Part shown: piece by piece, positions 59,772 to 64,000 of the stretch
How positions within the stretch are numbered: the stretch's first letter is position 1
Layout: every line of letters begins with the position of its first letter
From: Citrus sinensis
Lineage: Eukaryota; Streptophyta; Magnoliopsida; Sapindales; Rutaceae
Length of the DNA stretch: 64,000 nt
Reading direction: 5' to 3'
Assembly (NCBI RefSeq): GCF_022201045.2
Contig: NC_068560.1
Coordinates: 38,155,001-38,219,000, forward strand
Made by a program: the position numbers and the translations under genes
Notes under the pieces: model-generated
What the model saw: the letters and a program-made list of their open reading frames with translations, nothing else
What the model was told of the DNA's origin: nothing
The model's database searches: none

Positions 59772-60802
59772 AATTCTACAATTGAATTGTTTCTCTCTCA
59801 AATTTTGGGATAATATCAAATGAAGAATTGCCTCTCTAGTTATAGGGAAATCAATGGCACTATTGCACTTCTTTGCAATTTGTCAAGGTGTTAGGTGTTT
59901 CTTTGGCCAATTTGTCAAGTTTGTCAATTTATTGACAAATTCCAATCTTTGGCCAAAAAGTCTTCATTTTTTTTTTTTAGCTTCAACAGTCTTAGTCTTT
60001 GCTGAGAAATGGATAACAAGACGGACTCAAAATTTGAGAGTGTAATATCTCCAACTTTTCTTAGAATGCTAACAACAGCTAATAAATGGCTAGCTTTGTC
60101 AAGAAGCCCCAAGCTGTTTTTATTTTCTATTCCTCCAAATTCCTGAGAACCTTGTTAACTTATTGATGAATTTCCTAGACTTTATGTAGTGTCTAGTTGC
60201 ATTGGCAATCCTAGCATCCCGTCGTTTTCTTCGTACAGATGATTCAAAATTTTGAACAGATTGCTTGACTTGTGACAAGATGTCTTTGCTTGTGCCACAA
60301 GCATCAAACATTCTGAGAAGTGAACCTCTGGTTTTAACTAAATGCAATTCTTGAATGTTGAACTCAAAAGCCTAGCTTTAATCCCTTCAATACCTTTTGC
60401 ACTTGTGTAAGACTTATATAGGTCTTTGGTGGCTTCAACATTTATTTCACATGATAGATTTCAATAACTTTGAAACCCTCTATGCTCCTTGGTGAGGCTA
60501 ATTTGTTGAGCTTCTTAGTAAAATTAGTTTATTTATTAATTTCTTAATAAATGCAACAAATTCTTAATTTGTTAATTGCATTGGCTGTCTTCAACAAGCA
60601 AATGCAAGCTGGGAAGAATTCATTTCTTAATTTCTTTACTTACCTTTCTCACCTTTCTACATACAACAAGTGCAACATTGGTTGTCTTGAGCAAGTTCTT
60701 CAAATCAAAATTAATTAAGATCAACTCAAAATGCACACGTTGGTATTGGTAATAATTAAGCTTTTTCTTATTTTGATATACAAAAAAAAAAGATATCTAA
60801 AG

Positions 60803-61788
60803 ATGGGCATCCTCAAAATTCAAATCGTATCTGCTAATTATAAAGCTAAGAGCCATGTTGGTTTAATTAGTTTGCCCTCCAGAACTCATCTTCTAACCGC
60901 AAGTGTTGAGGAGCAGTTGAACAAGCTCAAGGCATCATCATATCAGAAGCTACTGCCTCATCCCATGAGCGAATTGGCAAATGATGTATTTGACGGATCT
61001 CTTCCATCGGCTGCTGGACATTTGTAGAACCACAAGATATGTTTTCTCTCAGATGAAGGAATGTCTACAAGATGTTCTCCGAAAAAGAAGAAATTAATAA
61101 ATGTAGTATAATTAATCTAGCCTCGAAAATGAAGTTGGGGCATATTGTATGATCTCCAGAAACAATATTGAATAAAGTAATGATGATCGGCAAGTGTTTC
61201 ACATGTCTTAAACGAATGGAAAAGAGCTGTGATTCAGCTCTCTTGGACAGAGACTCTCAAAGATGTTAAGACAAGTTGAAGAAATTAATTATTCTGTAAG
61301 TGTTCGAGTCGCACTTTTCCTTCATTTCTCAACCGCCGAAGGGAAGACGAAGATCCACCGGCTAGTCTATTGTTGCATTGATGATGCCAATGAAGTTGAC
61401 AATATTGAGGCAGAATTGCTTGTCCGGAAATCAAGCAACAGTACTGTCAATCTTGAGCAAGTACTCGGCAAATAATATTCAAGGGACTAAAGTAATCTTG
61501 ACTGGGTCTGCTCCTCCGTTCGAGTCGCAGGGAAGTCGACTTTGTTGGGAGAACTTGTACCTCTCGGTTCGAGCAGGGACTTCTAGTATGGGTTGTGGTA
61601 CGGACTTAAAAGTGTCTCCCACAGTTGAGGCTCTCCTCAGGATAACTCGTGGTCAAAACCAAAAAATAAAAATAAAAATTCAAGGGACTAAAGTAAGGCA
61701 TTAGACTTTTCGCGTTCGGGAAGTTGAGGAGGAGTTGGAATGTGCCTTCAGGCACTTGCTCAAGGCTGGAGTTTCGGTTCCCCTTTGA
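60803..61788 (+). pseudogene. Second DUF241 pseudogene, head-to-head with the first
   Basis: On the plus strand the DUF241 order is readable, in shifting frames. 60830-60950 encodes GLISLPSRTHLLTASVEEQL and NKLKASS (the SLPSRSHP motif). About 61030-61080 encodes RTTRYVFSQMKECLQDVLRK. 61120-61150 has SSLENEVGAY. 61200-61260 reads LKRMEKSCDSALLDRDS. 61263-61300 gives MLRQVEEINYSV. Past the SINE at 61496-61677 the end is REVEEELECAFRHLLKAGVSVPL (61707-61788, shown in two overlapping runs of 20 or fewer). Several frameshifts and stops separate the blocks. With the 56949-60420 copy it forms a divergent pair about 380 bp apart. Confidence 0.75.
61496..61677 (+). mobile_element. SINE copy, 5'-truncated, inserted in a DUF241 pseudogene
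   Basis: A perfect 19-bp target duplication ATTCAAGGGACTAAAGTAA flanks it (61477-61495 and 61678-61696). It ends in an A-rich tail. It matches the 28004-28228 copy in reverse orientation but lacks about the first 45 bp. TTCGAGTCGC and GGTTCGAGC are shared. Confidence 0.9.
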
Positions 61789-61796
61789 AAATCCAA

Positions 61797-64000
<2,204 letters not shown>

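Larger units (their letters stand above)
57217..59988. mobile_element. Short LTR retrotransposon, non-autonomous, rearranged
   Basis: Begins TGTTGTGCGCAG and ends CTTCAACA, with a 5-bp duplication GTCTT on both sides (57212-57216 and 59989-59993), as for LTR elements. LTR-like text (TTTTACGTGGTTCGGTAATT) recurs at about 57285, 59038 and 59577, typical of plant Copia LTRs. The 2.8-kb length has no gag or pol coding and looks non-autonomous. It holds a near-identical 537-bp tandem duplication (58698-59234 and 59235-59771), an inverted partial copy at about 58486-58650, and a 100-bp tandem repeat at 57976-58178. The duplication looks young. Broken or scrambled, as a fossil. Confidence 0.8.
56949..60420 (-). 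pseudogene. DUF241 family pseudogene split by an LTR element
   Basis: Minus-strand blocks of a plant DUF241 (PF03087) protein in order. 60120-60347 encodes LLRMFDACGTSKDILSQVKQ, VRRKRRDARIA and HYIKSRKFINKL. 59990-60112 encodes DKASHLLAVVSILRKVGDIT and LSNFESVLLSIS. After the element at 57217-59988, 56949-57149 encodes the C-terminus LLKPLEAVELSLQDLDNGLE and RVYSRLVKSRVSLLNMLSY. A stop divides the first two blocks. Part of the N-terminus may remain near 60350-60420. The N-terminal SLPSRSHP motif was not found on this strand. Confidence 0.75.

Overview
This window is nuclear DNA from a flowering plant. Genes have GT-AG introns, intergenic DNA is AT-rich, and plant-only families are present (dehydrin, SAUR, LOG, LHT-type amino acid permease, DUF241). 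Protein similarities recalled from memory suggest a woody rosid such as Citrus; that species guess is an inference and was not searched.

Layout. 0-2.6 kb: an alcohol dehydrogenase pseudogene split by a hAT element. 2.8-3.4 kb: a small PWWP-like gene (-). 4.1-7.4 kb: a neutral ceramidase (-) with Thr in place of the nucleophile Ser. 9.35-10.2 kb: an acidic F-S-K3 dehydrin (-) with ABRE and DRE motifs upstream. 11.9-14.3 kb: the intronless histone demethylase LDL1 (-), divergent from a small two-exon membrane-protein gene (+, 14.8-16.2 kb). 17.8-20.4 kb: an LHT-type amino acid transporter (-) with a 1 kb hAT element inserted right at its stop codon. 20.9-26.8 kb: a decayed L1-type LINE. 28-31 kb: a SINE and two hAT elements. 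31 kb: a SAUR gene (-). 35.6-38.8 kb: an OPCL1-like peroxisomal acyl-CoA ligase (-) with two long poly-C tracts in its introns. 41.4-42.5 kb: a Mutator-like element holding apparently foreign sequence. 50.3-51.6 kb: a LOG cytokinin-activating enzyme (+). 52.2-53.9 kb: inverted-repeat elements. 55.6-56.6 kb: a Pack-MULE that carries the 5' coding part of a DRT111/SPF45-type splicing-factor gene and a 31-bp hairpin array. 56.9-61.8 kb: two head-to-head DUF241 pseudogenes, one split by a short LTR element and one by a SINE. 62.8 kb to the end: the 5' part of a thylakoid FtsH protease gene (+).

The intact genes are unrelated single-copy loci and no operon-like pathway is seen. Stress and hormone themes recur: dehydrin, OPCL1-like ligase in jasmonate synthesis, SAUR (auxin), LOG (cytokinin). 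The most striking feature is the number of non-autonomous DNA elements with recognisable target-site duplications, two of them Mutator-like elements that contain apparently captured DNA. Coordinates of exons were read by eye from splice signals and reading frame.
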